Source: Desulfurobacteriaceae bacterium (GTDB lineage: Bacteria; Aquificota; Aquificia; Desulfurobacteriales; Desulfurobacteriaceae). Taken from it: DNA of 64,000 bases. The notes under the pieces are model-generated. The model saw nothing but the letters and a program-made list of their open reading frames with translations. It was not told the origin of the DNA and did no database searches. The stretch lies in the NCBI GenBank assembly GCA_027051905.1, contig JALUGO010000007.1:112823-176822 (forward strand), written 5' to 3'. Within the stretch, counting starts at the first letter, position 1. Each line of letters starts with the position of its first letter. Position numbers and translations under genes: made by a program. This document shows, piece after piece, positions 53,010 to 62,659 of the stretch.

Positions 53010-55720
53010 CATTCCTCCCTGTTCAGTCTTTGCAGGAGAGATTTTACCTTTTCTGCTGCCACTTCTCCCTCCTTTGTGCCCCTTTTGAGCTTTGCAACCC
53101 TTCGGTAGAGTTTCAGTGCCTGTTTAAGGTCTCCCTTCTCCTCGAAAAGCTGGGCGGCTCTGTAGAGGGCTGTGGAGCTCCACGGCTCAACATCTATCTC
53201 GTATGGGATTTTCAGGTAGTCTATTATGGCGCTGTCAAGGTCTCCTTCCTGAGCCTCTATGGCCGCTTTCCAGAAGAGGGATTCGGCCTTCTGCTCTTTC
53301 GTTCTGGCCTTCTTCATTGCTTCTTCAACGAGTTTTCTGGCAAGGTTAAGTTTCCCCTGTTCCTGGGCTAAGATTCCAAGACTTATGAGGTCGTCGTATC
53401 CGGCAGAGGAGAGTTTGCCCATCTTTATCAGCTCTTCTGTAAGCTTGATGGCTTTTTCTTTGTTGCCGGTCAGCTTGTAGTAGTGGGCGAGCTTTGCCAG
53501 GAAGTAGCCTCTCTCTTTCTCAGGAATGCTGTTTATGTCTTTAACGTTTTGGGCGGCTGTGTATGCGTCAACCAGCCTTCCCATAGAGAGGTAGGTTTTG
53601 AACAGCAGGAAGTTCTTCAGGTTGCTGTCTGGCGTTAGGGATGCATCTTTCAGAGCTCTTGAGTAGTTTTTCTGACGCAGGTCTATCTCTACCAGCCTTT
53701 CTACTATTCTGTTTCGGAGCTCCGGCAGGGTAGTTCTCTGGAGTGCAAGTTTCAGCAGTCCGTATGCTTTTCCAAGCTCTCCCTGAGAGAGGTAGTCTTC
53801 AGCCTTTGAAACCAGCGTTGTTGTGTCTGTGCTTGTGTTTTCCGGATTGTAGGCTATGAAGTAAGGGTCGTTAAAGAGGAGAGGTTCAAAGTTTCCGCTT
53901 TTGTAGGCAAGGTGGTTTATGAACTGTTTTGCAAAGAGGGAGGTCTCCTCGTCTGATGAGAGGTTGAAGAGCTGCGTAAGGTAAAACATTGCCTTCTGAG
54001 GGTTTTTCTCTTCGTAAAACTTTGAGAGGAACAGGGCAAGGGCTGTTTTCTCCCTTTGAGGGACGCCGGTAAACAGTTTCTCTGCCAGTTTTACGTCTTT
54101 TGAGACTACAGCGGCCATTGTCTGGACGGTTGGAGATTTAAGGGGGAGTTTGGGGAGCTCCCCCGTCTTCCCGAGCTCCTTCGAGAGGACAATAGCCCTT
54201 CCGCCGTTAACTTCCGGGAAAAGACCCATTTCCTTCAGTTCCCTTTTCACAACTTTGTAGCTCTCTTTCTTCTTCCCCGTCTGGTATAGGCTGAACGCTA
54301 GCAGAGTCCTTGCCTCTCCGTCCTCTAAGTTTTTCAGAGCTTCTACCGCTTTTTTGTAGTTCCCTGTGTTGAAGTAGGCTCTTCCCATCAGTTTCAGAAT
54401 CTCTTCTCCTCTGTTTACCTTCTGGTTATAGGCAAACTGGAGTAGTTTCAGCGAAAGGGCAGGGTTGCCGGAATAGAGGTAAACCTTTGCCGCGTCTAAG
54501 AGGGAGGCTTTGTAGTAGGGAGTGTTCTGGTAGCTTCCCATCAGCTGGTTGTAAACGACGTTTCCGACCTGTGTGTTCAGTGTTCCAAGTTTTCCTAACA
54601 GGTAGAGAGTTCTTGCTGTTGTAAGTTTTTCTGTTGGGTTTTGAATGGCCTTCTCAAGCTCTTTTTGAGCTTTGTTGTAAAGCCCTCTTTCGTAGTAGAG
54701 GTATCCGAGGTCATGGGGTGAGCCGACCTCTTTTTCCGGAAGAGATTCTGAAAAGGAGAAAAGGAGGGCTTTTACGTAGAGTTCCGGGTAGAATTTTAGA
54801 AGCTTTTCAAGATCGAAATTACCTCTGTAGAACTCCTCTAAAACTCTGAGTTTCTCCGGTTCTTCCGGTTTTTTGACGGTTAGTCCTATAACCCCCGGTA
54901 TCTCTCTCGCTTTTCCCAGTTTGTAGAGCGTCCAGGCGAGGAGGTATTTCTCCTCCGTCGATTTTGGGTTTTTCAGGAGCTTTTCGGCCTTTTGAAACTG
55001 CCCCGACAGGTAGTAAGCCCTTGCAAGCTCTAATTTTGTTCTCCGGGAGGGGTATTTCTTAAATAGCTTTTCCGCCTCTACAACGGCGTCCTGGAACTGC
55101 TTTTTCCTTTCTAAATACCTTATAAATTGAACCGTCTCCTCTGGCGTTTTGAACCATCGACCGTAGGTGTCAAATATCAGGTCTATCAGCTGGTAGTTGT
55201 TGCTCTCTGTTGCCTTTTTAAGGGCGGTTTTGAGGAATCCGCTCTCCTTTAGAGCTCCCTTCAGCTCCACGTCTTTAGATACAGCGTTAACGACGAAGTA
55301 GAGCTCTTCGGGGGAGAGCTCCCCATTTGAGAGGGCGTAGAAGAATCCGATTTTCTCGTTTATTGGAAGTGATTTAAGCTCCTGAAGTGGGAATGCTTTG
55401 TCAATGGGAATGCCCTTTTTCAGTGCCAAAAGGGTTTGAAGGGCAAGGAGTTCCCCCCTGTGAAACTCCGGGTAGTTATTCTCCCAGAAATTAACAAACT
55501 GCTCCAGACCTTTGTAGTCTTTTGCTTTCAGGAATGATAGGTATGCAAACCTGTAAACTCTTTTGAACTTTTCCCCTTTAAGGTTATTAAGGTTCTCCCT
55601 GAAAGTTTTTGCCGCCAGAGAGTAAAGTCCGTCTCTGTAGAGCTTAACTCCCAAAGAGATGTCTGATGCCAGTGCTGTAGACGTTGTTAAAAGGAGTGCA
55701 AGTAGGGTTCTCTTTACCAT
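53009..55720 (-). CDS. Large exported TPR protein
   Basis: 903 residues. Signal peptide MVKRTLLALLLTTSTALA, then tandem tetratricopeptide repeats over nearly the whole length (such as LGYLYYERGLYNKAQKELEK, LMGRAYFNTGNYKKAVEAL and LYRAAQLFEEKGDLKQALKL). A periplasmic TPR scaffold for protein complexes, probably outer-membrane or division related given the FtsB-like neighbour. First gene of its operon, divergent from uvrB; 74 bases separate the two starts. No enzymatic motif. Confidence 0.88.
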   Translation of the reverse strand: MVKRTLLALLLTTSTALASDISLGVKLYRDGLYSLAAKTFRENLNNLKGEKFKRVYRFAYLSFLKAKDYKGLEQFVNFWENNYPEFHRGELLALQTLLALKKGIPIDKAFPLQELKSLPINEKIGFFYALSNGELSPEELYFVVNAVSKDVELKGALKESGFLKTALKKATESNNYQLIDLIFDTYGRWFKTPEETVQFIRYLERKKQFQDAVVEAEKLFKKYPSRRTKLELARAYYLSGQFQKAEKLLKNPKSTEEKYLLAWTLYKLGKAREIPGVIGLTVKKPEEPEKLRVLEEFYRGNFDLEKLLKFYPELYVKALLFSFSESLPEKEVGSPHDLGYLYYERGLYNKAQKELEKAIQNPTEKLTTARTLYLLGKLGTLNTQVGNVVYNQLMGSYQNTPYYKASLLDAAKVYLYSGNPALSLKLLQFAYNQKVNRGEEILKLMGRAYFNTGNYKKAVEALKNLEDGEARTLLAFSLYQTGKKKESYKVVKRELKEMGLFPEVNGGRAIVLSKELGKTGELPKLPLKSPTVQTMAAVVSKDVKLAEKLFTGVPQREKTALALFLSKFYEEKNPQKAMFYLTQLFNLSSDEETSLFAKQFINHLAYKSGNFEPLLFNDPYFIAYNPENTSTDTTTLVSKAEDYLSQGELGKAYGLLKLALQRTTLPELRNRIVERLVEIDLRQKNYSRALKDASLTPDSNLKNFLLFKTYLSMGRLVDAYTAAQNVKDINSIPEKERGYFLAKLAHYYKLTGNKEKAIKLTEELIKMGKLSSAGYDDLISLGILAQEQGKLNLARKLVEEAMKKARTKEQKAESLFWKAAIEAQEGDLDSAIIDYLKIPYEIDVEPWSSTALYRAAQLFEEKGDLKQALKLYRRVAKLKRGTKEGEVAAEKVKSLLQRLNREE

Positions 55721-55794
55721 CTTTCTCCCCTTGATGGGTTTTCTGCAGGGTTTAATCTTATAACTTTGCCAGAAAGAGTTTAGAGGTAGTCAGG

Positions 55795-57783
55795 GTGAGA
55801 AAGTTTAAAGTTGTTTCAGAGTTTAAGCCCCGTGGAGACCAGCCAAAGGCCATAAGGGAGCTCTCAGAAGGTATAAAAAAAGGCCTGAAATATCAGACCC
55901 TTTTGGGGATAACGGGAAGCGGTAAAACCTATACAATTGCAAAGGTTATAGAGAAGGTTCAGAAGCCCACTTTAGTTATTTCCCACAACAAAGTCCTTGC
56001 GGCACAGCTCTACCACGAGCTTAAGAACTTCTTTCCAAACAACGCCGTTGAATACTTCATAAGCTACTACGACTACTACCAGCCAGAGGCCTACATTCCC
56101 AGCCGAGACCTCTACATAGAAAAAGACTGCTCAATAAACCCCGTAATAGACAGGATGCGCCACTCTGCCACCGTTTCCCTCTTAACAAGGCCGGACACGA
56201 TAGTTGTTGCCTCGGTCTCCTGCATCTACGGTTTGGGTTCCCCTGAGCACTACAGGAACCTCTCTTTAAGGTTTGAGGTTGGAGAGGAGATAGAGAGGGA
56301 CGAGGTAATAAGGAAGCTTGTAACCCTTGGGTACGAAAGGAGCGAGTACGACGTTAAGCCGGGAATTTTTAAAGTTCGCGGAGACGTTATAGATATCTAC
56401 CCTGCAGACCAAGAAGACCACTTCATAAGGGTGGAGCTCTTTGGAGACGAAGTAGACTCCATAGTTATGCTTGACTACTTCAACCAGAAGGTTTTAAGGG
56501 AGTTTGACTCATACACCGTTTATCCGGCATCCCACTACGCGACTCCCTACTCCCGGATTTTAGAGGCCGTTCAGTCAATAGAGAAAGAGCTTGAAGAGAG
56601 GATTGACTATTTTTTGCGGGAAGGAAAGGAGCTTGAGGCAAGGAGAATTGAACAGAGGACTCGTTACGACATGGAGCTCCTCTTAGAAATCGGCCACTGT
56701 AAAGGAATTGAGAACTACTCCCGCCACTTAGATGGGAGAAAGCCTGGAGAGCCCCCCTACACCCTTTTAGACTACTTCCCAGACGACTTTTTAGTAATCA
56801 TTGACGAGTCCCACGTAACAATTCCCCAGATTAAGGCCATGTGGAGAGGAGACAGGGCCAGGAAGTTTAACCTGATTGAACATGGCTTCAGGCTTCCGTC
56901 TGCCTACGACAACCGCCCGTTAAACTTTGAGGAGTTCTTGGAGAGAGTTCCCCAGGCAATATTTGTCTCTGCAACTCCGGGAGATTTTGAGCTCTCCGTT
57001 TCTGAAAGGGTTGTTGAACAGATAATAAGGCCGACAGGCCTCTTAGACCCCCTTGTTGAAGTAAGGCCAACAGAAGGGCAGATAGACTACCTGATTTCCG
57101 AGATAAGAAAAGTTATAAGCAGAAACGAGAGGGTTCTTATAACAACCCTTACAAAGAGGAGCGCCGAGGAGCTGACCGAATACCTCTTGGAAAAGGGAAT
57201 TAAGGCCAAGTATCTCCACTCAGAGATTGATTCTGTTGAAAGGGTTGAGATTATAAGAGGGCTGAGGAGCGGTGAGTTTGACGTTCTTGTTGGAGTGAAC
57301 CTTTTGAGGGAAGGTTTAGACCTGCCGGAAGTTTCCCTTGTTGCAATCCTTGATGCCGACAAAGAAGGCTTCTTAAGGTCAACAACCTCTCTCATCCAAA
57401 CAATGGGAAGGGCAGCAAGGAACGTTAACGGGAAAGTTATCCTCTTTGCAGACAGGATTACTCCCTCTATGGAAAAGGCTATTAAAGAGACAGAGAGACG
57501 GAGGAAGATACAGGAAGAATACAACAGGAAGCACGGCATTACTCCCCAAACGGTTAAGAGGGAGCTTGACTCCTCAATTTTAGAAGACGCAGGCCTTACA
57601 GCATTCCAGAGGTTAAAGAGGAAAGGTTTTGAGAAGATTCCACGGAGCGAGGAGGAGCTCCTTGAAGAGATAGCTCGCCTTGAGAAAGAGATGAAGGAAG
57701 CTGCAAAGAACTGGGAATTTGAGAGGGCGGCGGAGCTCCGTGACAGAATAAAAGAGCTGAGAAAACTCCTTATACCGGCTTAA
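55795..57783 (+). CDS. uvrB: Excinuclease ABC subunit B
   Basis: 662 residues from GTG. Walker [16 protein letters not shown], the beta-hairpin region [20 protein letters not shown], helicase motifs DESHVTIPQ and MGRAARN, and a C-terminal UVR domain ([20 protein letters not shown]). It verifies lesions loaded by UvrA. It is followed 49 bases later by acs. Confidence 0.98.
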   Translation: MRKFKVVSEFKPRGDQPKAIRELSEGIKKGLKYQTLLGITGSGKTYTIAKVIEKVQKPTLVISHNKVLAAQLYHELKNFFPNNAVEYFISYYDYYQPEAYIPSRDLYIEKDCSINPVIDRMRHSATVSLLTRPDTIVVASVSCIYGLGSPEHYRNLSLRFEVGEEIERDEVIRKLVTLGYERSEYDVKPGIFKVRGDVIDIYPADQEDHFIRVELFGDEVDSIVMLDYFNQKVLREFDSYTVYPASHYATPYSRILEAVQSIEKELEERIDYFLREGKELEARRIEQRTRYDMELLLEIGHCKGIENYSRHLDGRKPGEPPYTLLDYFPDDFLVIIDESHVTIPQIKAMWRGDRARKFNLIEHGFRLPSAYDNRPLNFEEFLERVPQAIFVSATPGDFELSVSERVVEQIIRPTGLLDPLVEVRPTEGQIDYLISEIRKVISRNERVLITTLTKRSAEELTEYLLEKGIKAKYLHSEIDSVERVEIIRGLRSGEFDVLVGVNLLREGLDLPEVSLVAILDADKEGFLRSTTSLIQTMGRAARNVNGKVILFADRITPSMEKAIKETERRRKIQEEYNRKHGITPQTVKRELDSSILEDAGLTAFQRLKRKGFEKIPRSEEELLEEIARLEKEMKEAAKNWEFERAAELRDRIKELRKLLIPA

Positions 57784-57787
57784 GGCT

Positions 57788-57825
57788 TCCCTTTATTAAA
57801 ATAGAAAAAGAACGAAATAAAGGGA
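57788..57825 (+). promoter_or_regulatory. Inverted repeat pairing with the acs ribosome binding site
   Basis: TCCCTTTATT (57788-57797) and AATAAAGGGA (57816-57825), a perfect 10-bp stem with an 18-base loop. The right arm includes the start of the acs AAGGGAGG site, so a folded transcript would hide it. No T-run, so not a uvrB terminator. Confidence 0.5.
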
Positions 57826-57832
57826 GGCTGTT

Positions 57833-59728
57833 ATGTCTGAAGAGAAGCTTGACCACCTGCTAAAAAAAGAGCTGGTTATAGAGCCACCTAAAGAGTTTGT
57901 TGAGCAGGCAAACGTAAAGGACTACGAGGCGGAGTATAAAAGGTTTTTAGAAGACCCTGAAAAGTTCTGGGCAGGCGTTGCCGAGGAGCTCTTCTGGTAC
58001 GAGAAGTGGGAAAAAGTCCTTGAGTGGAACTACCCCTACGCAAAGTGGTTTGTTGGAGGGAAGACAAACATAACCGTCAACGCCTTAGACCGCCACGTTA
58101 AGAACGGAAAAAGGAACAAAGTAGCCTTCTTCTGGGAAGATGAGCTCGGGAATGAAAGGGTTGTTACCTACGGGGAGCTCTACAGGCTTGTCAACAAATT
58201 CTCCAACGCTCTGAAAGCTGCCGGGGTAAAGAAAGGAGATAGAGTAGTTATCTACATGCCTTTAGTTATTGAGCAGGTTGTTGCAATGCTTGCCTCTGCC
58301 CGTATAGGAGCAATCCATTCTGTTGTTTACGCAGGTTTCAGCGCTTCTGCCCTTCGCCACAGAATTGAGGATGCAGAAGCAAAAATGGTTATAACCGCCG
58401 ACGTAACAATAAGGCGTGGAAGGGCTATTCCCCTTAAAAGAATTGTTGATGAGGCCATCTTAGACCTGCCCTTCGTTGAGCAGGTTGTTGTTTTAAGGAG
58501 ACTTGAGCCAAAGGTTGACCTTATAGGAGAAAAAGAGGTTGACTTCTACGAGTTTATGGACGGCCACTTAGACTACTGTGAGCCTGAAGTGATGGATGCA
58601 GAAGACCCACTCTTTATCCTCTACACCTCCGGTTCAACCGGTAAACCAAAAGGAGTTCTCCACACAACCGGCGGTTACATGGTCGGAACCTACTACTCAA
58701 TGAAGACCGTTTTTGACCTGAAAGACGACGATGTCTACTGGTGTACTGCCGACCCGGGCTGGATTACAGGCCACAGCTACATCGTTTACGGTCCCCTCGT
58801 TGCCGGAGCCACTCAGGTGATTGCTGAGGGAGCTCCAAACTACCCAGACTACGGCCGCTGGTGGAGAATTGTAGAAAAGTACGGCGTGAACATCTTCTAC
58901 ACGGCTCCCACCGCAATCAGAATGTTCATGAGAGCAGGAGAGGAGTGGCCAAACAAGTACGACCTTTCGTCTTTAAGGCTTTTAGGTTCCGTTGGTGAGC
59001 CCATAAACCCTGAGGCGTGGCTCTGGTATTACAGAGTTATTGGTAGGGAAAGGTGTCCGATAGTTGACACCTGGTGGCAGACGGAAACGGGAGCGGTAAT
59101 GATTACAACCATAGACGGCCTTCCCATGAAGCCCGGAAAAGCAGGAAAGCCCGTTCCCGGCGTTATTGCAGACGTTGTGGACAAGGAAGGAAACCCCGTT
59201 GAGGTTGATAAGGGAGGTTTCTTAGTCATCAAACATCCATGGCCTTCCATGATGAGGACAATCTGGAAAAACCCCGAAAGGTACGAACAGTATTGGAACA
59301 CAATTCCAAACTGCTACACTGCAGGAGACGTTGCAGTTGAAGATAGAGACGGCTACATAATGATTTTAGGCCGTGCAGACGACGTAATTAACGTTTCTGG
59401 CCACAGAATCGGAACGATGGAGGTTGAGTCTGCCCTTGTTTCCCACCCGGCAGTTGCAGAGGCTGCCGTTATCGGTAAGCCAGACCCTGTTAAGGGTGAA
59501 ACTATTAAGGCTTTTGTGATACTTAAAGAGGGGGTGGCAGCTTCTGAAAAACTGGTGGAAGACCTGAAATACCATGTAAGGATGGAGCTTGGAGCTCTCG
59601 CCATTCCGTCTGAAATAGAGTTCGTTGATAAGCTTCCCAAAACAAGAAGCGGAAAGATTATGAGAAGGGTTCTTAAAGCCAGGGAGCTTGGTATTGATCC
59701 GGGAGACCTTTCAACTCTTGAAGATTAG
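57833..59728 (+). CDS. acs: Acetyl-CoA synthetase
   Basis: 631 residues, AMP-forming. Adenylation core with [34 protein letters not shown] and [15 protein letters not shown]-terminal domain with the acetylation-prone Lys in [14 protein letters not shown]. Activates acetate to acetyl-CoA. The translation start may be masked by the stem at 57788-57825. It ends before a hairpin terminator at 59741. Confidence 0.97.
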   Translation: MSEEKLDHLLKKELVIEPPKEFVEQANVKDYEAEYKRFLEDPEKFWAGVAEELFWYEKWEKVLEWNYPYAKWFVGGKTNITVNALDRHVKNGKRNKVAFFWEDELGNERVVTYGELYRLVNKFSNALKAAGVKKGDRVVIYMPLVIEQVVAMLASARIGAIHSVVYAGFSASALRHRIEDAEAKMVITADVTIRRGRAIPLKRIVDEAILDLPFVEQVVVLRRLEPKVDLIGEKEVDFYEFMDGHLDYCEPEVMDAEDPLFILYTSGSTGKPKGVLHTTGGYMVGTYYSMKTVFDLKDDDVYWCTADPGWITGHSYIVYGPLVAGATQVIAEGAPNYPDYGRWWRIVEKYGVNIFYTAPTAIRMFMRAGEEWPNKYDLSSLRLLGSVGEPINPEAWLWYYRVIGRERCPIVDTWWQTETGAVMITTIDGLPMKPGKAGKPVPGVIADVVDKEGNPVEVDKGGFLVIKHPWPSMMRTIWKNPERYEQYWNTIPNCYTAGDVAVEDRDGYIMILGRADDVINVSGHRIGTMEVESALVSHPAVAEAAVIGKPDPVKGETIKAFVILKEGVAASEKLVEDLKYHVRMELGALAIPSEIEFVDKLPKTRSGKIMRRVLKARELGIDPGDLSTLED

Positions 59729-59740
59729 TTGTTCTTTTCT

Positions 59741-59765
59741 GGGGGAACTCCCCCCTTTCTCCTTT
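59741..59765 (+). terminator. Terminator after acs
   Basis: GGGGG-AACT-CCCCC followed by CTTTCTCCTTTT, 13 bases after the acs stop. Confidence 0.7.
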
Positions 59766-59818
59766 TAGACCTGCGGAAATAATAAAAATTAAAGAAACTT
59801 CCCCTTTAAAGGTCTAAA
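59764..59818 (+). repeat. Inverted repeat in the lipoprotein gene upstream region
   Basis: TTTAGACCT (59764-59772) and AGGTCTAAA (59810-59818), perfect 9-bp arms 37 bases apart, with AAACTTCCC repeated nearby. It lies 39 bases before the LEA-like lipoprotein ATG; could be an operator pair or a 5' leader stem. Confidence 0.4.
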
Positions 59819-59856
59819 CTTCCCAATTAGTTAAAAAAATTTATTAGGGGGAAAAG

Positions 59857-60399
59857 ATGAGGAAATTCCTTACACTTCTTACATTAACTTCTTTTACCGT
59901 TTCCGGAGTGACGTTAAGTGGTTGTTTCAACAAAGAGGAAGGCCAAAAGGGAACTTCAAACATTAAAAGTCAGATGCAGGAAAAAGTTGAGTCTGCAGGC
60001 CAGAAGGCTGGGACTGCCGGCGAAGCCGTTAAAGAGAACGTTGGTTCTGCCGCTGGGAAAGTTTCTTCCGCCACTCAGTCTGCTAAAAAGGCGGTGGGTA
60101 ATGCAGCTTCGTCTGCAAAGAGTTCTGTTAACAACGCTGTAAAGAGCGGAACTTCTGCTGCAAAAGAGAAGGCAGAAAGTGCTAAAGATGCAGCTGCTGA
60201 AGCCACTCAGAATGTTCAGGAGCAGAAGAAAGAAGCAGAAAACAAAGCCTCTTCTGCCGTAGAGAAGGTGAAAAAGGCCGTTAAGAACGTGAAGGTTGAG
60301 GAGATACCTTCAAAGATCCAGAAGGCGAAGGGGAAGATAAACCAGGCTAAAGAAACCGTTAATGCCGTAAAGAATGTTGTTAAAGGTTTGGGTAATTAA
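59857..60399 (+). CDS. LEA-like repetitive lipoprotein
   Basis: 180 residues. Lipobox VTLSGC (Cys about residue 23), then a low-complexity Ala/Lys/Ser/Val sequence with no aromatic residues, built of roughly 11-residue units such as AVKENVGSAAGKVSSATQS, AAKEKAESAKDAAAEATQN and SAVEKVKKAVKN. This pattern is that of LEA_4 or apolipoprotein-like amphipathic helices that fold on lipid or drying. A stress or envelope role is inferred only. Monocistronic, ending at a hairpin terminator. Confidence 0.75.
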   Translation: MRKFLTLLTLTSFTVSGVTLSGCFNKEEGQKGTSNIKSQMQEKVESAGQKAGTAGEAVKENVGSAAGKVSSATQSAKKAVGNAASSAKSSVNNAVKSGTSAAKEKAESAKDAAAEATQNVQEQKKEAENKASSAVEKVKKAVKNVKVEEIPSKIQKAKGKINQAKETVNAVKNVVKGLGN

Positions 60400-60403
60400 A
60401 TTT

Positions 60404-60428
60404 GGGGAGCGGGAGCTCCCCCTTCTTT
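60404..60428. terminator. Terminator between LEA-like and cytochrome genes
   Basis: GGGGAGC-GGGA-GCTCCCC followed by CTTCTTTC on the plus strand; it also faces the convergent multihaem gene, whose stop is at 60428. Contains one GGAGCTCC. Confidence 0.65.
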
Positions 60429-62659
60429 CACTTCTTCAGCTTAAAAACCTTTTCAAGGTGGTCAAGCAAGAAGCCTGACGGTTCAACCTGAGGGAACGGT
60501 TTTCTGTGGCAGGCAAGGCAGACTCCCCGCCTGTCAAGGAGAACTCTCTCCCTGTTATTCAGCGGCCTTGAACCCTTAAAGTGGTGGCCTACCGTTTGAA
60601 GCTGTCTCCCCGTTTCTGTTACAAACCTGCTCCAGTCTGACGGCAGGTCTGGAATTGCGTTAATCTGAACCCTTGCCCTTTCAGGGACAACTCTTCCATC
60701 CTGAGTTTTTATGTCAACAACGTAGGGTTTGTCTGGTGGAGCCATCAGCCTTCCGCCGGAGATTCCGTAACCCATTGTTACAGGGTTGTTGTGGCAGCTC
60801 TCACAACTCCTTGTTCTCTTTGAAACTGTGTGGGGCTGAACGGGGGCTATGTCTATTGCCCTCTGTCCCTCTTTTCCGGCACCTTCGGCGTTTGGAACCT
60901 TGAATATGTGGTTAAGAACTATGGGCTTTCCGTCTTTTCCTATAACGGTTATGACTGTCTGGCATCCAGGAATTGCCGGAGAGACTTTGTGTTCTCCGTT
61001 AACAGCAAGAGGCGGGTTCTCCCACCTTAAGTAGCTCCTGGTCTCCTTTACCTCTCCGTCTATCTTCTTCCCCTTTCCTTCAAGGCCGTTTTTCAGGTGA
61101 TTTTCGCCTTTAGACAGCCAGTCGCAGTGCCTCTTTCCCTTGGAGTAGTCAATCTTTACGTGGCATCCGTAGCACTGTGGAGCCCAGTTTGAGTGGCAGG
61201 TGTAGCACTCCAACTTCCCGTGCCCCTTAACAAACTTCATTGCAACAAGGGCTTCTTTAGAGAGTTTCCCTTCTTTGTAGAGAAGTTTTAAGGGTTTTAG
61301 TATCAGGTCTTTCCCGCCGGCTGTGTGGACTACAACTAAGTTTCCCCTGCGAACAACGTTTCCAAAGGGGTTTCCCCTTGACGTTAAGAGGTATCCATCT
61401 TCCGGTTTGTATACTTTCCCGAACTTCATGTAGTCTGGAAGTTTAAAAACAACGCCCCTTGGCTTTTTGAAATTGCCCTCAAGCTCGTCGCCGTATCCTA
61501 AGGGGAGCTCCCACGGGAACCTGTCAACCGTTCCGTGGCAGTCCTGACACTCAACCTCTACGGCTGCAAGGTTTGTGCCTGCAACTATTCCGTTTCCGTG
61601 GATGTCAAGGGTTGTGTGGCAGTCCTGACAGGTCATTCCCTTTTCGTAGTGAACGTCTGGATGCAAGTGGATGTAGCGTTTTGTGTGTAGTTTCGGCTGC
61701 ATTGAACAGTCTTCAGAATAGGGAGAGCCGTAAGGAGACTCCATTAACCCTTCGTATGAAACACCTATCCTCTTTCCCCTGTTGTGGCAGGAGTTGCAGG
61801 TCTCTACGGGAACGCCGCTGTAGGTTATTCCGTGAACCTTTACCTTTAAGCTCCTTGTTCCCTGAATCTCATGAACCAGCGGGTAGCCCGGTTTGTCTTT
61901 GGGAATTGTTGGGTCTTTCCCCTCGTAGTAACCTTCGTTTGAGTAGGGAACGTGGCAGGCGGAACAGCCCATTCCCCTGTAGTCTCCCCTCTTTGCCCTT
62001 CCCTTAACTCCTGTGTGGCACCTTAAACACTCTTCCCTCAGGTAGGTGTAAACGGCCTTTTTTACGTCCTTCTCAACCTCTTCGGCCTTCGAAGCTCTGG
62101 GAACCGGAACGGTTTCTTTGGGGAAGAGTTGAGGTTCAGCTTTTTTCAGCTCCTTTATATATTCTTTGTATTCGTTGGTTCCGTAGAGTTTACCGCTCTT
62201 AACTTTGTAGTTGGCAACTTTGTGGTTGTATCCCTCAAGTCCACCGAAAGCCCAAAGAGCTCCCTGAATCTTCCCCGCCTCTGTGAACATGAGAGAGGTT
62301 TTCTGAACCTCTACCTCAAACCTGTGGCACAGGCCGCAGGTGTGCTCGTTTATCCACGGGCTTCCAGGGTCAGGGTAGAAATCCTCCGCTCCGCCTATCT
62401 TTTTAAGGGCTTTAACCGTTCCCCGGTGGGCTTCTTTTACACTTTTCCCCTCAGGGTTTCCCCCGTGGCACACTATACAGGTGTTGTCGGGGTATCCGAT
62501 TTTCTCTGCAACGGCTTTTAGGGCTTTTGCCATTTTGCTCTCTGGCGGAACGATGTTCTCTATTCCTCTGTGGCACTTAAGGCAGCTGTTGGCCCTGGCC
62601 TGGCTAAAAATAAGCGTTAAAGCGAGAACTGAGATTAACTTTTTCAACCATTCCCCCAC
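60428..62659 (-). CDS. Twelve-haem c-type cytochrome
   Basis: 743 residues. Signal peptide to about residue 23 (ending ARA), then twelve CxxCH sites: CLKCH, CIVCH, CGLCH, CLRCH, CSACH, CNSCH, CQDCH (twice), CYTCH, CYGCH, CESCH and CLACH. No catalytic family motif recognised; the C-terminal part (residues 590-743) is well structured with the last two haems. A periplasmic or outer-membrane electron-transfer or reductase role is expected. Its start overlaps the permease gene end by 16 bases, so the two are co-transcribed. Confidence 0.9.
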   Translation of the reverse strand: MGEWLKKLISVLALTLIFSQARANSCLKCHRGIENIVPPESKMAKALKAVAEKIGYPDNTCIVCHGGNPEGKSVKEAHRGTVKALKKIGGAEDFYPDPGSPWINEHTCGLCHRFEVEVQKTSLMFTEAGKIQGALWAFGGLEGYNHKVANYKVKSGKLYGTNEYKEYIKELKKAEPQLFPKETVPVPRASKAEEVEKDVKKAVYTYLREECLRCHTGVKGRAKRGDYRGMGCSACHVPYSNEGYYEGKDPTIPKDKPGYPLVHEIQGTRSLKVKVHGITYSGVPVETCNSCHNRGKRIGVSYEGLMESPYGSPYSEDCSMQPKLHTKRYIHLHPDVHYEKGMTCQDCHTTLDIHGNGIVAGTNLAAVEVECQDCHGTVDRFPWELPLGYGDELEGNFKKPRGVVFKLPDYMKFGKVYKPEDGYLLTSRGNPFGNVVRRGNLVVVHTAGGKDLILKPLKLLYKEGKLSKEALVAMKFVKGHGKLECYTCHSNWAPQCYGCHVKIDYSKGKRHCDWLSKGENHLKNGLEGKGKKIDGEVKETRSYLRWENPPLAVNGEHKVSPAIPGCQTVITVIGKDGKPIVLNHIFKVPNAEGAGKEGQRAIDIAPVQPHTVSKRTRSCESCHNNPVTMGYGISGGRLMAPPDKPYVVDIKTQDGRVVPERARVQINAIPDLPSDWSRFVTETGRQLQTVGHHFKGSRPLNNRERVLLDRRGVCLACHRKPFPQVEPSGFLLDHLEKVFKLKK

